This document shows, one piece after another, positions 23,501-34,865 of a DNA stretch of 64,000 nucleotides. The notes under the pieces are model-generated. The model was not told where the DNA came from. It worked only from the letters and a program-made list of their open reading frames with translations, and searched no databases. Each line of letters starts with the position of its first letter. The first letter of the stretch is position 1. This DNA is from Anaeramoeba flamelloides (lineage: Eukaryota > Metamonada > Anaeramoebidae): positions 6,448,001 through 6,512,000 of the forward strand of contig JANTQA010000060.1 in assembly GCA_027625915.1 (NCBI GenBank), given 5' to 3'. A program made the position numbers and the translations under genes.

Positions 23501-25196
23501 AGTTGATGTTTTTCTTTTCTTTTTTTATTTAAATCTTGTTAAGAAATTATTGAAATATGTGATCTAAATAAATCGCTTTTCAACAAAATTTTCATTTACA
23601 AAAATACAAAATTAATCCAAAAAAAAAAAAAAAGAATTAAAAATGTTTAAAAAAAACACAAACCATGACCATCAAACAATCCAAAAAATTCGGCTTTTTC
23701 GAATGGTAAATTTCTTAGTTCCCCAACAACGACTTTTTCTTTTTTTTCATCTTCTTCCGAGCACTTATAATTTGAATTATTAATCAAATTTTTCATTTTG
23801 TTTTCATCCCAAAAATTTTCATTATCCGTCCAAAATGAATCAATTTTCGAGTCTTTTAACCAATCGGTTTTAATGGTAATAACATCTTCTTGAGTTTCTC
23901 TTCTTCCCATCATTTCGGCAAAGCCAATTCTCCATCTACATTTGTCAATTTTTTCATCAATAATATTGTCGATTTTGGATCTTTTCTCTGTTTCTTGAAA
24001 AATCTCGTATAATTTGGTGCCTTTCTTTGTTTTGTTGATTTGCTCCTGTTTCCCTTTTAACATCTCCATTCCCCTGACAGATTTTGAAAATTGGGTCAGT
24101 TTCCTTCGAAATTGCCTTTGGCAACAATTTGAAATGACCTGGTTAAGGGTCTCATGGATGACAGAATTCCTTTCAATGTAATTCTTTAAGGCTTGCAAAT
24201 CATTTCGATCCAATTGCTCATGGGAGCCGATCTTTAAAGAGATTATAGAGTAGTTTCCTTTCAGTGCTTCCACTAAAAAGCCTAGCCCCCGTGAGGTGAT
24301 TTCGTTGTCTTGCATTTCTAAGACCTCTAAATTGGTTGTGTTTTCGATCAAATCAGAGAGAACAATAGAGCCCTCGTTCCCAATGTTGGTCTTATTTAAA
24401 TAAATCCCATTGAGATTCTGGTGTTCAGACAAAACATTTGACAACTCTCTTATTCCAGAAAGCCCTAATTGTTTCGCAAGGTTTTTTTTTTTTTGTTTTT
24501 TTGTGTTGTTTTTTTGGGGATTTTATTTTGAGAAGGTTTCTTTTTTTAAAGGTTTTTTTTTTAAGGTTTTTAACTTTTTCATAGAACCAAAACAAGAAAA
24601 AATTTGAGAATACCAATTTGGTTTGAACTCAGATCAATTTCATTCATTGTTGTACAGGTTTTTATTAATTCAGAAATTTTGTTTATACTATTCTTGGTAA
24701 TCTTGGTATTTCTTAAGGATAAGTTCGTAATGTTTTTTTGGTTTTTTAAGGTTTGGATAATTCTGATTACGTTCCGATCTCCCAATTTAAGGTTATTAAA
24801 ATTTAATGCTATACGTTTAGAATCTTTGGGGCATCTTAATAACACTTTATATATATCGATTAGAATCTAGAATTTGAGAAAATCATAATTGCGATCAAAA
24901 AGGAAGATTAAAAGAAATCAGCAATTAAATTATCATTCTGCCTAGGTGAATTAGAAAAAGAAAAAGTAAAATTAAAAAAGAAAACCTTTTGTAGTTTTTG
25001 CGGATCTTCTTCATAAAGTTCTCGTAGTTCAATAAAAAATTTTCTTGCAACTAAATTCAGATTGGAATAAGTTTTAAAAAAAGAAAGAAATAAACATTGT
25101 TTAAAAAAGAAAATGAAAAAAGAAGGCGAGTTTAAAAAGTAAATTAAGAGTTCTACTCTGATTTTTTATCTTTTTTGCTTTCAATTGGTTGCCCAT
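20523..25196 (-). CDS. LRR-PP2C: leucine-rich-repeat protein phosphatase 2C, five exons
   Basis: Predicted 588 residues. Exons are 25,196-25,157, 25,050-24,986, 24,866-24,614, 24,464-23,664 and 21,130-20,523, every join in phase. The start MGNQLKAKK has a Gly-2 and nearby Lys residues, a candidate N-myristoylation site. Residues about 45-205 are ribonuclease-inhibitor-type leucine-rich repeats (NLSLRNTKIT, EIDLSSNQIG, GIYLNKTNIG, VLEMQDNEIT). A 100-residue linker follows, then a PP2C (PPM) Ser/Thr phosphatase with its metal-binding residues: GRRETQED, FFGLFDGHGGREASEHV (spanning the last intron), SGTTAVVV, NLGDSKAILCRNG, NGILAVSRAFGD, IACDGVWD and GSTDNISV. The usual Asp-His before the KP motif is replaced by Gln residues. 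LRR next to PP2C also occurs in PHLPP and fungal adenylyl cyclase; no PH or cyclase domain is present here. The 2.5-kb last intron carries a TIR element and a dispersed repeat. Confidence 0.9.
21367..22134. mobile_element. Non-autonomous TIR element, 768 bp, in PP2C intron
   Basis: Terminal inverted repeats are about 110 bp and roughly 80-85% identical. Both start AAATATTCCCGAAAATACC, pass through AAAATCGAAAATACC and AACAACT...AAGAAAC.CTAGT, and end near CCCAGTTTAA. The interior is GC-richer than the surrounding intron and has no open frame. No clear target-site duplication was found. Confidence 0.8.
22561..23185 (+). repeat. Dispersed repeat R3, copy 1 (PP2C intron)
   Basis: It aligns over its length with 47,330-47,905: CTTTATAATGTTATTGGAGG, TTTTTCTAATTT, AATTCGTAATGCTCATTTCAAAAATTTT, ATAATTAGTTACCATTGAAT and GGTTAGCCACAATTTTTGAAAT all have counterparts. 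The middle is T-rich with no coding frame. Confidence 0.6.
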
Positions 25197-26139
25197 ATCA
25201 AAAAATTTAAAAAACAAATTCCACTCAAAGTAAAAATGAAAAAATAAATTTCTATTTAAAGAAAATGTTCAGCTTTTACTCCAATTCAAACAATCTCAAA
25301 AACACATCAAAACAATTGAGAAATAGATATTTTAACAAATTATTTTTTTTGGCGAAGAGTAGAACTTGAGAAAAAATTTGAATATTACACCTCTTTAGCG
25401 TTAGTAGTTGTACTAAAAGGGTGTTAAAGGGTTTTTGTCATAGTTTTGCCAAAAAATGCTTTTCACAAGGCAATATAAGGTTTGAAGTTTAATTTGAAAA
25501 CGAAAAAAAAATTCACTTTTTTTATTCTAAAAACCTTGTCATTTTTTATGAATCCAAGAAAATTCTTTTTTATAAAACCCCATTGATTTTAATTTCTCTT
25601 CTCTTTTTTTGAGTTTATATAATATAGAGTAATTATTTTAAATAGTATAACATTCAATTTTTTTTTTCTTGTTTTTCCAATAAACAAATTAAGGTTTACT
25701 TTCCTTGAAGATGTAAAAACTCACCAGTATCTTGTAAAAGAAGTATTAAAGTGTTATTAGGGTTTTTAGTTAAACGATCTTAGACTTTGTGAGAATTTTA
25801 ATATTTGTTCAAAAAGACTAAAAAATGATTATTAGACTTTAGAAAAAATGAAAATTTCTTCAAATTTGAATACAATTGGATTGTTCTGATTCTTTGAAGT
25901 TCTTTAACTGTGTCCAAAATTTTAAAATTATGTTATGAAATAATGAAATTTTATATTTTTCCAGTCTGAAATCGAAACTTGGGAAAAAAGGTGGTGAATT
26001 GATTTAGAAGTATAATAGTGAAAAAAATACACTACACGAAAAGTTTCCTGTTAAGATTTTTAATTTTTAATATTAGGAAAATTATTATGTAATTTCTTTT
26101 ATTTAACATCAAATCTTTTTTTTTAAGAATCAAACCTTT

Positions 26140-26420
26140 AAAATTAGAACACGCCTACTTTTTAGAATGATGATTAATGAAATTATAATTGTTCAAAATA
26201 CAATTCAATAAATCAAAAAACAAGAATAAGAATTATCATTTCCCAAACTCTAGCAAATCTCTATAAAACGTTATTGTTGATCAAAAAAAGTTGGATCTAC
26301 GTATGCTATCAAACAATTAAAAAAGTATTCTATTGGCACTTCTTTTTTAATGAACTTTAGGTAGGTTTATTACTCGTTTCATAAAAGAATTTGGTTATTT
26401 ATAAAAATGATTTTCTGTTA
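26140..26420 (+). repeat. Diverged dispersed repeat R4, copy 1
   Basis: Weakly alignable with 42,590-42,860 (TAGAAT.ATG.TTAATG, GATCTAC..., AGTATTCTA, TATAAAA...). Both are old and lack open frames. Confidence 0.35.
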
Positions 26421-27606
26421 AATAAAGGAAATTACATCAAATTTTTAATAATGTACTAATTATAAATCTTACACGGGATTTTTTTCATATCTAGTATTTT
26501 TTACTCTTCTATAATTAAAAGAAAATTATCAATTTGTTGGTGAGATAAAAAATTGAATCTAGTCATTTGTTTTTTATTTAGTGTTTTTTTAAAAAAATTA
26601 TTTTTTTTTTTTTTCTAAAATTAAAGAATAGAGAAAAAAGTGTTGAGAATATACTTATAGTCTCTTAGTAATTTAAAAATGAATATGGTGGTTAACATTC
26701 CCAATTAAAATTTTTTTTTTGTTCAACAATTATACATTAGGAAATAGGAATTTTCGAAAATGATTTAATTTATATTAACGTGTTACCTCTCTTTTTCCAA
26801 TTTATAAAATAGGTAATTATCATTTACATTTTTATTAAATAAAATTCCCTTTTAAAAAATTATAGAGAAAAAATATTTTTTTTTTATGTTTTGATTTTTC
26901 TAGTTTCTTATTTAATTTTTTTTTTTTTTAAATTTAACAAGAATATGCTAGAATAATGAGTGCAAGTGAAAAAAAAAAAAATAAAAAAAAACAAAAAAAA
27001 ATCACCCTAACAAAAGATGTATCCAATTTCCTCTTTAGTGTAGAATAATAACTCCATTTCAAAATCATTGGTCCATTAAAAATCAAATTTTGGAAATATA
27101 TATTGTTATAAAATGAAGTTATCTCGTATAATAAAAAACAACTATTTGAATAATTAGTTATATAAACTAGAAATATTTATTTTTCATCTAAAAAAAAAAT
27201 AAAATAAAAAGTCAAAAAAAAAAAAACTAATAAAAATTGGGCTATTTATAATGAAATTTAGTTTATATAAATATATATTTTAAAAAAATACTTCTACAAA
27301 TTAAGAAATTTTTATAATATTAATTGTAAGTACATCCTTTAAAATGAAGGAGAAATGGTTATTGTGGGTGAAAAAAATCACCCAATCTATTTATTTTAAA
27401 AATGTTAAAAGAAACAAAAAAAAAAAAAAAATCAAAACTAGTAATTCAAAATTGTTAAGATTGAATTAAAAAGAATTACATATTTGCAATTATCAAAAAC
27501 AAATAAAACTGTTGGATCGAATATCCAAAGGGGTGAATACATATTAATCGGAATCAAGAACAACCCCTAATGTTCGTTGTACCAAAATTTCAAGTCTAGT
27601 GCAGTC

Positions 27607-27800
27607 GGTACCACTTTTAATAAACAAACTTCAAGGCAAAATAAAGCACAAAAAAATCTAAAATTAAGACACAAATTCCAGATTCTAGTAAAATAATTTT
27701 TGTAAAAAAAAAAAATACAAATTTTGTGCCTTAATTTGAGATTTTTTTGTGCCTTAAATTTTGTTGATAATTTTTGCCTTAAATTTGAAACTGGCTATAT
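27607..27800. mobile_element. Small TIR element (MITE-like), copy 1
   Basis: A near-palindromic unit: AAGGCAAAATAAAGCACAAA on the left is mirrored by GTGCCTTAA...TTTGCCTT on the right, with repeated AAGACACAAATT/AATTT.GTGCCTTAA words. The same unit lies at 29,573-29,760 in the same orientation. Confidence 0.65.
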
Positions 27801-27944
27801 ATATTTTAGTATGTTCATAATTATTTTGAATTTTTTAGAAAATTAAAATAAAAAAAATAAAAAAATTATTTTTTCAATTTCCTTTTTTTTTCTCAAAAAG
27901 ATTTATTTTTAGTTTTTTTTTTTTAATAAAGAGCAGAAAAATAG

Positions 27945-28445
27945 AAATTTTAACCAATGTCTTGGTTTTAATTTAGTGGAAAGTTATTCTGTGTGATAAA
28001 TGGTGGTTATATAACTACTTATTTATCGTTCTCATGTAACTGTGTTAACTTCCACCAATAAGGGTAGCTATTCTCTCCATTGTGTTCCGCTTTTCTTAGA
28101 AATGGTATTACTTGAACCAGATGAAAAAAAAAGTTGGTAATTTGAAATTTTCAATCTAATTTACAAAAAAAGTCAACAATTAATGTATATTCAACCCAGT
28201 AAATAAAAACTTAATTTGGTATTTTTTTTTATTATTTTTTCTTCCTTTTTTGTCATTTTTTACGCACTCTCTTATTTCAGAAAACTAAATTGACTTTAAA
28301 ATACTTCTGATGACTGTAATTAAAAATTTCTTTTGGCTGTTCTTTGAATTAAAAGTGAAAGATATAGTTACTTCAAAATTCTAAATTCATCCGACCAAGA
28401 GCTCTTGGGTACTTAACACTTGTAAATAACTTGCAGTTTTCTATT
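27945..28445 (+). repeat. Dispersed repeat family R1, copy 2
   Basis: It shares both the 155-nt core (28,279-28,430) and upstream sequence with 6,001-6,830. The core keeps CAGAAAACTAAATTGA, TGATGACTGTAATTAAAA, TTTGAATTAAAAGT and AAGAGCTCTTGGGTACTTAA. Confidence 0.6.
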
Positions 28446-28773
28446 ATTTCTTACATTTAATTTTCTTTCTTTTTTTTTTTTTACAACTAAATTAAACAGA
28501 ATTAGTACTTATATATTCCAATAAAAGTTAATAAAATTTTTATTCTATTAAATAATTTAAAAGGTTTATAAACCTCATTCCAAAAATTTAGACACGCCCA
28601 CAATCAATAATAGACAAAATAAAACTCAATTTATTCTATTCTCCCAAACATAATATAAAACCAAATTTAATTTACCCATTATAAATTTTTTTATCAGAAA
28701 TCATTTACATCCAAATAAAAGAAAAAAATATAAAACCAAAAAACAAAAACAAGTGTATCGAAAATAATGAAAC

Positions 28774-29010
28774 GTGCGGAAAAAAAAATATATTGGTAAA
28801 TTTGTTGAAATTTCAGCAACCGGTGTAGATCAAACAAATGATAAGATAACATTGACCAATATATATATATATAGTTCTTTCTATTTAACAGAACTCAACA
28901 CTAACCTTCTACCAATCATGGAAAAAAATTTTTTTAGATCTAATGAAACAGATTACGTAACAGGTAAAGGGGAAATGATTATTAAACAAAAAAGAAAAAA
29001 AATGAAATAG
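28774..29010 (+). other. Doubtful ORF, 78 codons
   Basis: Open from a GTG to TAG with reasonable residue balance (KFVEISATGVDQTND, LLPIMEKNFFRSNE), but there is no ATG in frame. The nearest ATG (28,768) is in another frame, and no splice site joins them convincingly. It could be a decayed small gene or chance. Confidence 0.22.
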
Positions 29011-29572
29011 TTTGTAAAATCAAGAATATTTCCAAATTGGGTGTAAAATGCTGCACAGCTATTCTTTAAAATGTTTAAACTGTGTCAAAATTTTTGGAAT
29101 TTATTTTATTTTCTTTATAAAAAAAAAAAAACAACCTATTCAACTTTTTGTCTGGAATTTTAGTTGTAAAAAATATATACATTGTTCATTTGATAAATTG
29201 TGATTTGTTTTTTTGTAGAAATTGATTTTCTTTTTTTTTTTTTCAAAACTTTTGAATTCGTGGGGTTTTTTCCTTTTTTTTTAACTAATTAAAAAGTGTG
29301 GGGTTAATCATTATATTCAATTTGGTATTTTAATATAGTGAAGTGTGTTTTTTTTTTATTATTACACATTGTGAGTTCCGATTTTTGGTTTTAATTTAAT
29401 TTTAAAAATAAGATCAAATGTTCATTTTGTTGGATTGTAAGCTTATATAAAGTTAATCAAGGTTTTTTCTAAAAATAAAATTCAAAAAATCAACATTTTA
29501 ATTAAATATTTTTTTTTTTTTTAAAGTAAATAAGAATAGGAATAATAATTATAGTGGTAGTAGTAATAAAGT

Positions 29573-29760
29573 CGATTCCACTTTTAAGGTACAAACTATG
29601 AACAAAAATAAAGCACAAAAAAATCTAAAATTAAGACACAAATTTCAGATTCTAATAAAATAATTTGTGTAAAAAAAAATCCAAATTTTATTCTTTAATT
29701 ATAAAATTATTTTTGTCTTAATTTTTTCTGAAATTTTGGGTCTTAAAAGTCAAACTGTCA
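29573..29760. mobile_element. Small TIR element (MITE-like), copy 2
   Basis: Same unit as 27,607-27,800: CCACTTTTAA, then AATAAAGCACAAAAAAATCT, AAATTAAGACACAAATT and a mirrored right half (TTGTCTTAATTTT, GGGTCTTAA). Confidence 0.65.
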
Positions 29761-30122
29761 ATATGAAATTCTCAAAATAAGACATTTAAACTTCAAAATG
29801 TTTTTTTTTTTGTTTTTTCTTTCTTTTTTTCTTGTCATTATTAAATAGGTGATATAATTTATTTGATATTTAAATAAATAAAATAAATTTGAATTTTATT
29901 GTTGTATTCCATATAAAAAACTTTTTATTTGAGAATTGTTAAGTTGTGAGGGTTCGTTAGTGTTGTTAATAAATATTTCAGTTTGAACAATTTCAATTCC
30001 AGATCGATTTTATCTGATCAGTGAAAAATAAGTAAAAAAAGATTTTGAACGATTTTCATTTGTTTTCCAATATGGAATTAAAATTTATTTGAAAATTCTT
30101 TTTTGTAAGGGTATATTTGAAT

Positions 30123-30397
30123 TTAGAATTCATAAATCTTTCTTCTTGAAGAGTCCTGTTTATTTTTAAAAAAGAATCTTTTTGTTGTTGCTCGTCGTCT
30201 CAATTTTGAAATATTTACTTCACTCATGATTCCTCTATCAAACAACAGACTTTCGTCAAGCATAATGTCTGAAAGGGGTTTAACCAAATAAACTAGAAAA
30301 CATATTACATTCCCTCCCTTTGAAAAATCTTGTGATAAATCATAACAGGAAATGACTTGAAAATTTTGTCACATCCCATATTTACCAACCATCCATA
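30123..30397 (-). CDS. Possible short gene or 3' exons of a longer one
   Basis: Exon 30,268-30,123 follows a strong acceptor (CCCCTTTCAG) and is open to TAA, reading IMLDESLLFDRGIMSEVNI then KLRRRATTKRFFFKNK. It joins in phase to ATG-GAT-G at 30,397-30,391 across a 122-nt intron (donor G|GTTGGT), giving a 50-residue product starting MDDIMLDES. The exon is GC-richer than its flanks. The first exon could also continue upstream in frame (SIKEILKISITLF). KLRRRATT resembles a basophilic-kinase site. Family unknown. Confidence 0.4.
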
Positions 30398-31741
30398 AAT
30401 AAAGTGATAGAAATTTTTAAAATTTCTTTGATTGAGAAAAATTTAGAATTTATTTGAAGAATAAAAATCAATAACTCAAAACAGGAAAGAAAAAACGCTA
30501 AATTTTTCGAATTTATTTGATTTGTTTTGATATGTGAAAAGATTTTATTTCAAAATATTGTAATTATTTTTTACAAATTTTCTTTTATTTTTTTTTTAAC
30601 TTTTTTTGATTCTCTTGAAACAAAAACTCTTACAAACATTTTTTAATCGAAACCCCTCACCAAATTAAAATTAGAACAAAAATCCCTTTTAACTAAACAC
30701 CAACTTTTTTCAATAAAAGTTTTTTTGTTTGTCTTTTTTTTAAAAAAAGAAACTCCTTCACTAAAAAATCAATACCTCCAAAAAACAATCACTATAATAG
30801 TTCAACTCAGATCTGATCTTCGTTAAAAACAGCACTTGAATTTTTGTTAAAAAAAAATGATCACAAAAAAAAATAAATTTCTAAAAGACAAATAGTATCA
30901 TGTTAGAGTTATTTTACATCACTTAAAGTCTAAAATTTGTTTTGTCCATAAAAAAAAAAAAAATAATAAAAAAACTTTCTTTTTTTATGGAAATAAAAAA
31001 ATTTCAAGGCTTTAGAATTAGATTTGAAAGATTTGGATTAAAAACAGTCTTCAAAAAAACTTGATTTCTTTTCTTTTGTTTATTTTCAATCCAAAATTAA
31101 ATACAAACAAAAAGTCAATTTCAATCAATCATTCTCTCCTTTTTTCTTCAAATTTGATGACATGGATGAAGACTAAAAAAGACTGTTCTTTGTTTGTGTA
31201 CTCTAAAAACTTAGTTGGGGGTTGAATTTTCTCAAAATTTAGACTTTTGGAAAATTTCATTTTTTTTAATTTTGATTTAAAAAAAATTTTAATTGTTATT
31301 TTTTTAAAGGTAAATATTTTTTATTTCCGTAATTTTGTTAGGAGTTTTTCTATTTTTTTTTTTTTTGAAAGAATATTTGGTTTGTTCGATTTTTAAAATT
31401 TTCTAACTTTACCAAAAACGAATAATAAGAAAAAAAAATAAATAATTTTTTCCTTTTGAGACAAATAAAAAAAATTTAAAAATTTCGAAAAAACCACTTA
31501 ACGATCCTTTCTTTACTACTGTTTTTCAACAAAAAATGTAAAAACAAAAAACAAAAAACAAAAAACAAAAAACAAAAAACAAAAAACAAAAAACAAAAAA
31601 CAAAAAACACAAAACACAAAACAAAAAACACAAAACAAAAAACAAAAAACGAAAAAAAAAAAAAAAAACCCAAACAAAAAACTTTGCACAACATAAATAA
31701 AAAAAAAACACTTCAAAAATACAGTTTATATTTGCTCTTTT
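30398..31741. other. Intergenic region upstream of Maf1
   Basis: Probably holds the Maf1 promoter. It contains the CAAAAAA tandem repeat and no other recognisable feature. Confidence 0.5.
31540..31655. repeat. (CAAAAAA)n tandem repeat upstream of Maf1
   Basis: About 14 units of a 7-bp CAAAAAA motif, with variants CACAAAA towards the right end, lie about 90 bp before the Maf1 start codon. Confidence 0.9.
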
Positions 31742-32494
31742 ATGAAATTTCTAAATTGTCCGGGACTTGAACGAGTAACTGAACTCTTAAGTGGTTTGAT
31801 CACTGGGACAGGTGTTGTTAATGGGAAAGTTGAGGCATACAGCGAAAAGCCAATAAAATCGGATCGAAAACTTGCCAAGTCTCTGGAGCAGCAGTACACA
31901 CAAGAAATAACGAAAGGGTTGATAACTCGGCAAGGGTCTGGGTCGTTTGGCTCTCTTTACGAGCCCAACAATAGGAAGACCTTGATCAAGCTGATTTCCA
32001 CAATGAACCATTCCTTTCCCGAGTACGACTTTAGTTCTGTTAGGGAGCACCACTTCAATAGGGAAAACAGCCTTAGCAAAGTGCAAAATGCGATCAACAT
32101 CACGTTAAATTCGTGTGTGGACGATTATTATCCGGAAAAGGCGGAAGTTATTTGGACAGAAATTGATGATGTTATCAGCCTTGAGGACTGTCAAGTGTAC
32201 AGCTACATCCCCGGTTTGTCAGAGGAAGACCCGTTTTCGCAGTTAGGCGTGGTATGGTCAATGAATTACTTTTTTGTAAATACAAAGCTGAAGCGTGTAA
32301 TATATTTTACAACTCAGTGCATCAGCTTTAATAGCGAAATGATCAACGAACAAGAGTTTGAAGAACAAAATGAATGGTTCCAATCGGAAAACACCTGGAA
32401 CAAAAATGAGAAATGGAATAATAACAGTAGTTACAATAACAATAACAATAACAATATTGAAGAAGAGGAAACAATGTTTGATTTCCAATTTTAA
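31742..32494 (+). CDS. MAF1: Maf1, repressor of RNA polymerase III
   Basis: Maf1 binds RNA polymerase III and blocks transcription of tRNA and 5S genes when nutrients or TOR signalling fall (family knowledge). The 250-residue intronless frame has the three family boxes in order: MKFLNCPGLERVTELL at the N-terminus; YEPNNRKTLIKLISTMNHSF with PEYDFSSVREHHF at about residues 75-105; and CQVYSYIPGLSEEDPF, LGVVWSMNYFFVNTKLKRVI at about 155-200. Length matches other Maf1 proteins. The loop between boxes A and B is short (around residues 35-70) and rich in Lys/Ser/Thr, where other Maf1 proteins are phosphorylated. The C-terminus is acidic and Asn-rich (NNNNNNNIEEEE). GC content is much higher than in the flanks. 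The ATG is the only sensible start, aligning with family N-termini. Confidence 0.95.
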   Translation: MKFLNCPGLERVTELLSGLITGTGVVNGKVEAYSEKPIKSDRKLAKSLEQQYTQEITKGLITRQGSGSFGSLYEPNNRKTLIKLISTMNHSFPEYDFSSVREHHFNRENSLSKVQNAINITLNSCVDDYYPEKAEVIWTEIDDVISLEDCQVYSYIPGLSEEDPFSQLGVVWSMNYFFVNTKLKRVIYFTTQCISFNSEMINEQEFEEQNEWFQSENTWNKNEKWNNNSSYNNNNNNNIEEEETMFDFQF

Positions 32495-34487
32495 CAATCA
32501 ATTTGAATGTGCTTTTCTTTCTTTTTTGATTTGAAAATATTTTTATTTTTTGACCAACAACATTTAATTTGTTGATGAATTCAAAAAAAATGAAAAATTT
32601 TTTTAAAAAGAAAAAATCTTTTATTGATTTTAAATTGGCTACTTAAACAACTTTATTGATTTGAATGGTTTTATTGGTTGTTGTTTTAATGATTTTTTTT
32701 TAAACATCTCTCATAATTATTTTTTTATTTGATTTTTTTTTTTTTTTTCCATTAATTTCTCTTTTTTATCCCTTTTTCTCTCTTTTTTTTTTATTTATTC
32801 TTTTATTTTTTGAAAATTATTAAAAAAAAATTTTACCCAAAGATCAAATTTTTTATGAGGACTTTTTTATTGTTTTTGATTTATCAAAAAAAAAAAAAAT
32901 AATAAATTCATGAGTTTTTCAACATAAATTATGATAGTTTATTCATTTTTTCATAAATTAATGGCCATAAATAAAACCTTGTAACAGTATCTAAATTTTC
33001 TAATTTTTTTTTTTGTTTTATTTTGTTTATTTAATTCTCTTTTTTGAAAATTATTTTTCATTTGGGATTACAAAAATGTTAAAAAACTGGAAAAAATTTA
33101 TCCAAACAAATCTGAAATCTAGAAACACTAAATGTTGATCACCTATCCAGTTACAACACGAATTTGCCTTTCTTGATAAGCCATGAGTCTAGAACATTTG
33201 TTAATAGTCTAATTTTTTTTTAAAATAAAAAATAAAATTGATCTGAACTTTTTACTCAGTTTTATTGTTTTCATATTTCCCAAGATTTTTTTTTATTTTT
33301 AATTTTCATATAGTAAATGAATATTTTTTTTAAAGAATTTTGAAATAGCTAAAAAATGTTTTGTTTTTCAAAATTAAAAATTTTGGTTTTAAAAAAAATC
33401 ATTTTCCAAACAAAGTATTAGTATTCACTAAACTATTTTATATTGAAAACCCCTTTGTGATCAAAAATACATAAAAGACTGGGGTTATTTTTGCTATTAC
33501 CAAAATTTGGATCAATATATATATATATATATATAACTCTTTATTTATCTCTAAAATTAAAAAAATTCTATTTTTTACAATATTTCATTTTTACATTTGC
33601 GGACACGAAGGAACTTTCTCAAAAATGACCTAAAAAACTATTTAGAAAAGATTATTATTTAACACCACATCAAAAAACAATTATTAGGTTATAAATTTGG
33701 TAATTACTGTTATTGTAAATAAAAATAAAAAAGCAACATTACCTCTACAATACAACTTATAAAATGATAAGATAGTGGACTATAAGAGAAAGTTCATTTT
33801 TTTTTTTAAATTTGTAAAAATCCCATATCCATAATCACAGTCTTCCCCTCTTTCACCTTCCATAATAAAGTAAAAATATTTAACCTTTCCAAAAAAAATA
33901 TATCATCCAAAATATAACCACTACAAATTCAAATAAAATGATCCAATATCACACGATTGATACCACCAAACCAAATGCCTGTATTTAAAATTGGTTTAGG
34001 TTTATAAAAAAAAACCCTTTAAAAGATTAACAATGACAGTTTTAATATTTCTGAAAAAAAAAAAAATAGATAATTACCCAACAATAATAATGATTTTAAT
34101 TAAAATAAAATCTATAAAAAAAATATTTTTCAACAAAAGTAAAAAAACCAGTTTTTATATAAGCTTTATAGCGAATTATCACAGTTATTAATGCTTATAA
34201 AACTATAATATGACTCATAGAAATCTTTACCCATTCCTTTTTACAGATAATATCCGGAAATAATAGTTGAAAACATTGCTTTCATTTTGAAAAAACATTA
34301 AATATACATTTTATTGAAGCCAGTTAAAATGCTTTCTAAAAGTTTACATTGTCTACTTAAATAAATGAGTCAAATAATTTGAACAGTAACCTTGTGTATT
34401 ATACTCTCATTTCCTTTTAAACTAAATTTATCCCTTTTAAGGAAATTTTATTTAATGGATCACTTTTTGGCAATTTTAGATAATATA
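32495..34487. other. Intergenic between Maf1 and the transposon complex
   Basis: Homopolymer-rich A/T sequence with an AT dinucleotide run at 33,511-33,534. No gene or repeat copy recognised. Confidence 0.55.
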
Positions 34488-34539
34488 ATATAATAGAGGT
34501 TTTGATGATAACATACTATAATTCACAATAAAGTTACAA

Positions 34540-34705
34540 AAATCGCGATAATTTTCATCAAATCGCGATATATCAGAAAATCGCGATAATTCAATATTAT
34601 CGTGATAATATAACAAATCGCGATATTCTATAAAAGCGCGATAATTATTAAAAAATCGTGATAAATACCAAAATATTGCGATTACTTTTTAATCGCGATA
34701 TAATA
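34540..34705. repeat. Left sub-terminal iteron array (TCGCGATAA)
   Basis: Around nine spaced copies of AATCGCGATA or close variants (TCGTGATAA, GCGCGATAA) in alternating orientation within 165 bp. Such arrays are typical transposase-binding repeats; that role is inferred. Confidence 0.75.
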
Positions 34706-34865
34706 GTTGATGAGTTTTTGGGCTAATTGAGAAATATTTTGAATAAAAAAATTTTTTTGATCAAAAAATAGATTAGTTGACAAAAAGTCATTCTTTGAAA
34801 AAACAACAAAAAAGATACTTGATCCAATCAAGGATCAGATCAAAGAGTTTTGTTGTGTTTTCATT

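Larger units (their letters stand above)
25197..30122. other. Intergenic, repeat-rich
   Basis: Upstream of the PP2C gene. It contains a diverged repeat (26,140-26,420), two copies of a small TIR element (27,607-27,800 and 29,573-29,760), an R1 copy (27,945-28,445) and a doubtful ORF (28,774-29,010). The rest is homopolymer-rich A/T with nothing else recognised. Confidence 0.5.

Noticed and set aside
28774-29010. Joining the ATG at 28,768 to the 78-codon frame through a 21-nt intron
   Set aside because: Far shorter than any other intron here; not credible.
31476-31716. Three Phe/Cys/Leu-rich minus frames
   Set aside because: Direct translation of the (CAAAAAA)n array in different frames.
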